DNA from: Smittium culicis
Taxonomy: Eukaryota > Kickxellomycota > Harpellomycetes > Harpellales > Legeriomycetaceae
Direction of reading: 5' to 3'
Assembly: GCA_001970855.1 (NCBI GenBank)
Contig: LSSN01006022.1
Span: 1 to 18,696, forward strand
Length of the DNA stretch: 18,696 nucleotides
Position 1 is the first letter of the stretch; every line of letters starts with the position of its first letter. Below are positions 18,561 to 18,696 of the stretch, in pieces. The position numbers and the translations under genes were made by a program. Under the pieces are notes generated by a model, which was given only the letters and a program-made list of their open reading frames with translations, was not told the origin of the DNA and ran no database searches.

Positions 18561-18696
18561 AAAAATTATCAAAGAAGAGAAAAGAAAAGCAAAATAAAAT
18601 TAAATTAAATAAATTTTAAATTTATGTGTGACAGAAGATAGTTGGATTAACTACTTGAGATATTTGTTACTTTTATACAGTTTACTAAATTTAAAT
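18561..18696. other. AT-rich right edge of the window
   Basis: Purine- and A/T-rich sequence upstream of the transposase remnant. It may contain the element's 5' UTR and terminal repeat, but no match to the other flank is visible. Confidence 0.4.

Noticed and set aside
1..18696. tRNA, rRNA, CRISPR array, riboswitch or bacterial-type operon
   Set aside because: No T-arm consensus in a cloverleaf context, no regular spaced repeats, and the spliceosomal intron and LINEs point to a nuclear eukaryotic genome.

Overview
The window looks like nuclear DNA of an AT-rich eukaryote, most likely a fungus. One intact gene, a mitochondrial-type citrate synthase interrupted by one GT..AG spliceosomal intron, sits in long AT-rich stretches full of homopolymer runs. 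The rest of the recognisable content is transposable elements in various states of decay. The mix (Ty3/gypsy integrase end, L1/Tx1-like LINEs with APE, RT and zf-RVT parts, a Tigger/pogo-type transposase, short piggyBac-like elements) fits a compact but transposon-invaded fungal genome. Placement below 'fungus' is inference: early-diverging, very AT-rich lineages are plausible, but nothing here proves one.

Layout. 1-409: C-terminal end of a gypsy-like Pol running in from outside the window, possibly followed by its 3' LTR (410-732). 733-3700: no credible gene, but two small insertions lie next to each other: a minus-strand poly(A) retrocopy with a perfect 10-bp target-site duplication (about 1379-1562) and a 199-bp piggyBac-like MITE bounded by TTAA (1579-1777). 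A somewhat GC-richer unassigned stretch follows, about 2340-3420. 3700-5493: promoter-like region and citrate synthase (exon 1 3971-4174, intron 4175-4302, exon 2 4303-5493, 464 aa). 5494-8380: AT-rich non-coding DNA with a second, inverted copy of the same MITE family (6841-7038) and a TCGCGA-containing inverted repeat. 8382-14130: a nearly full-length but dead LINE on the plus strand (ORF1 with an eroded zinc knuckle; ORF2 with APE endonuclease, RT and zf-RVT remnants), interrupted by a 319-bp segment flanked by TTAGT, probably a solo LTR. 14357-16390: a second, different, 5'-truncated LINE on the minus strand, tail-to-tail with the first, ending in a 16-base A tail. 17100-18560: a decayed Tigger/pogo-like DDE transposase on the minus strand.

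How it works together: citrate synthase is the only gene expected to give a functional protein (acetyl-CoA plus oxaloacetate to citrate in the mitochondrial matrix). All the mobile elements look inactive. I found no tRNA, rRNA, CRISPR array or gene cluster, and no convincing novel multi-gene system. The main value of the window is as a readable record of nested insertions and of how each element died.
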